From positions 682,001 to 746,000 of the forward strand of contig RDEW01000003.1 in the NCBI GenBank assembly GCA_011109175.1: DNA of 64,000 bases. Direction: 5' to 3'. The notes under the pieces were generated by a model. It searched no databases. It saw only the letters and a program-made list of their open reading frames with translations, and was not told where the DNA came from. Shown here in pieces: positions 63,375 to 64,000 of this stretch. Each line of letters starts with the position of its first letter. Positions within the stretch are counted from its first letter, which is position 1. Source of the stretch: Dicyema japonicum (taxonomy: Eukaryota > Dicyemida > Rhombozoa > Dicyemidae). The position numbers and the translations under genes were made by a program.

Positions 63375-63773
63375 TTAGTCAATAATATTCTGGTATGGCT
63401 CTACATAAAAATATAACTTCCCTTCATGTATGGCTCTTCTTCTTATTGTTTCCTCAGAATTTGACTCTGCCATCACCCACTTAGTTGATCTTGTATCGAA
63501 GAGTGTTTTGACTAACCACAGTCGAGCGTTTGTTATAACGTTAAACTTGACCCTCTGAGTGGGATATCTGAGCCTTCCGTGAATGAAACTTGACGTTCCA
63601 ATCATCATTATTGAATTACGGAACATTCCCTTTATTTGTCCGTAATGACACCGGTGGACCAACCCAGTTAAAAAATGTTCCAATAAAATTTTTACTTTTT
63701 TTATTAAATAGCGGAAAACTCCACAAGCAAACATAAAATTTAAATTATCAATAAACCATCGCGTTTTATTCAA
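63375..63773 (-). CDS. Hypothetical protein, 132 residues, unrecognised
   Basis: The longest non-repeat ORF at the right end. It has an N-terminal hydrophobic/basic part (FMFACGVFRYLIKKVKILLE) and a polar C-terminal half (GRLRYPTQRVKFNVITNARL, WVMAESNSEETIRRRAIHEG, KLYFYVEPYQNI). Codon use is unbiased and no stop or shift occurs. I do not recognise a family. A GT-AG pair of about 25 nt inside residues 17-25 could be an intron but breaks the frame. It is not repeated elsewhere in the window. Confidence 0.45.
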   Translation of the reverse strand: MNKTRWFIDNLNFMFACGVFRYLIKKVKILLEHFLTGLVHRCHYGQIKGMFRNSIMMIGTSSFIHGRLRYPTQRVKFNVITNARLWLVKTLFDTRSTKWVMAESNSEETIRRRAIHEGKLYFYVEPYQNIID

Positions 63774-64000
63774 TCGGATTTATCTGAAATATGTTTGGTC
63801 AATTTAGTGAACCCGGGATGTCAATATTGTGTTGTTGAGTCAATATGGAAAAGATTTTCTCGTTTCGGATAGAACAATTTAATAAGCCAATAATGACAAA
63901 AATTAACAGTTACTGGCTGCTATCATAATTGAGCATATTTATGACAGTTTGCAAGAAAATGAGCTCAATTACGAGTTCCTTTCACTTCTATCATTTTTGA
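63774..64000. other. Right-edge stretch
   Basis: AT-rich. No feature recognised before the window ends. Confidence 0.3.

Noticed and set aside
1-64000. CRISPR arrays, operons, ribosome-binding sites or riboswitches
   Set aside because: The window is eukaryotic (spliceosomal introns, histones, polyadenylation signals). No regularly spaced repeats of CRISPR type were seen.

Overview
This window comes from a repeat-rich, AT-rich animal nuclear genome. The few single-copy genes are interrupted by extremely small spliceosomal introns. I can place 22 introns of 20-31 nt, mostly 22-25 nt, in an acyl carrier protein gene, an SLC6 transporter gene, a GH18 chitinase gene, an N-acetylglucosamine kinase relic and even a transposon integrase. 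Animal gene families, the standard stop codons and introns of this size together fit best with a dicyemid mesozoan (Dicyema-like). Dicyemid introns averaging in the mid-20s of nucleotides are established knowledge. The assignment itself is an inference. The very fast-evolving histones agree with it.

Layout. 0-2.8 kb: endonuclease of a CFDP2-like non-LTR retrotransposon, a Ginger-type integrase relic and a tandem duplication. 2.8-4.4 kb: mitochondrial acyl carrier protein gene between two short repeats. 4.4-12.2 kb: mostly retrotransposon debris (families called here LINE-C = CFDP2-like, LINE-J = Jockey-like). 12.9-13.4 kb: a deleted NAGK copy. 13.4-15.3 kb: more LINE pieces. 15.5-17.2 kb: a Ginger-like DNA transposon with terminal inverted repeats, carrying a tRNA-derived SINE. 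17.5-19.2 kb: chitinase with chitin-binding domain and probable GPI tail. 21.4-23.4 kb: a PHD-finger retroelement lacking its RT core. 24.05-25.94 kb: intact 12-exon SLC6 transporter. 28-35.8 kb: pogo/Tigger, hAT and LINE fragments. 35.8-49.1 kb: a histone gene cluster (H2A, H3, H4, H2B, second H2A, truncated H2B) invaded by copies of one I-like LINE (LINE-I). One of these copies is folded into a 3-kb palindrome, and another sits inside the shared H2B/H2A promoter. 49-64 kb: retroelement and short-repeat fragments plus a few unrecognised ORFs.

How parts work together. The four core histones form one co-regulated set that shares an upstream motif (core GAAGCACA) next to TATA-like boxes, and the transcripts appear to be polyadenylated. 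The SINEs end in the same hairpin and TTA-type tail as LINE-C, the classical relationship of a parasite SINE to its LINE. Most other coding signal is broken retroelement sequence. The many one-base frameshifts (chitinase, H2B, second H2A, LINEs) may be decay or assembly error, and the sequence alone cannot separate these.
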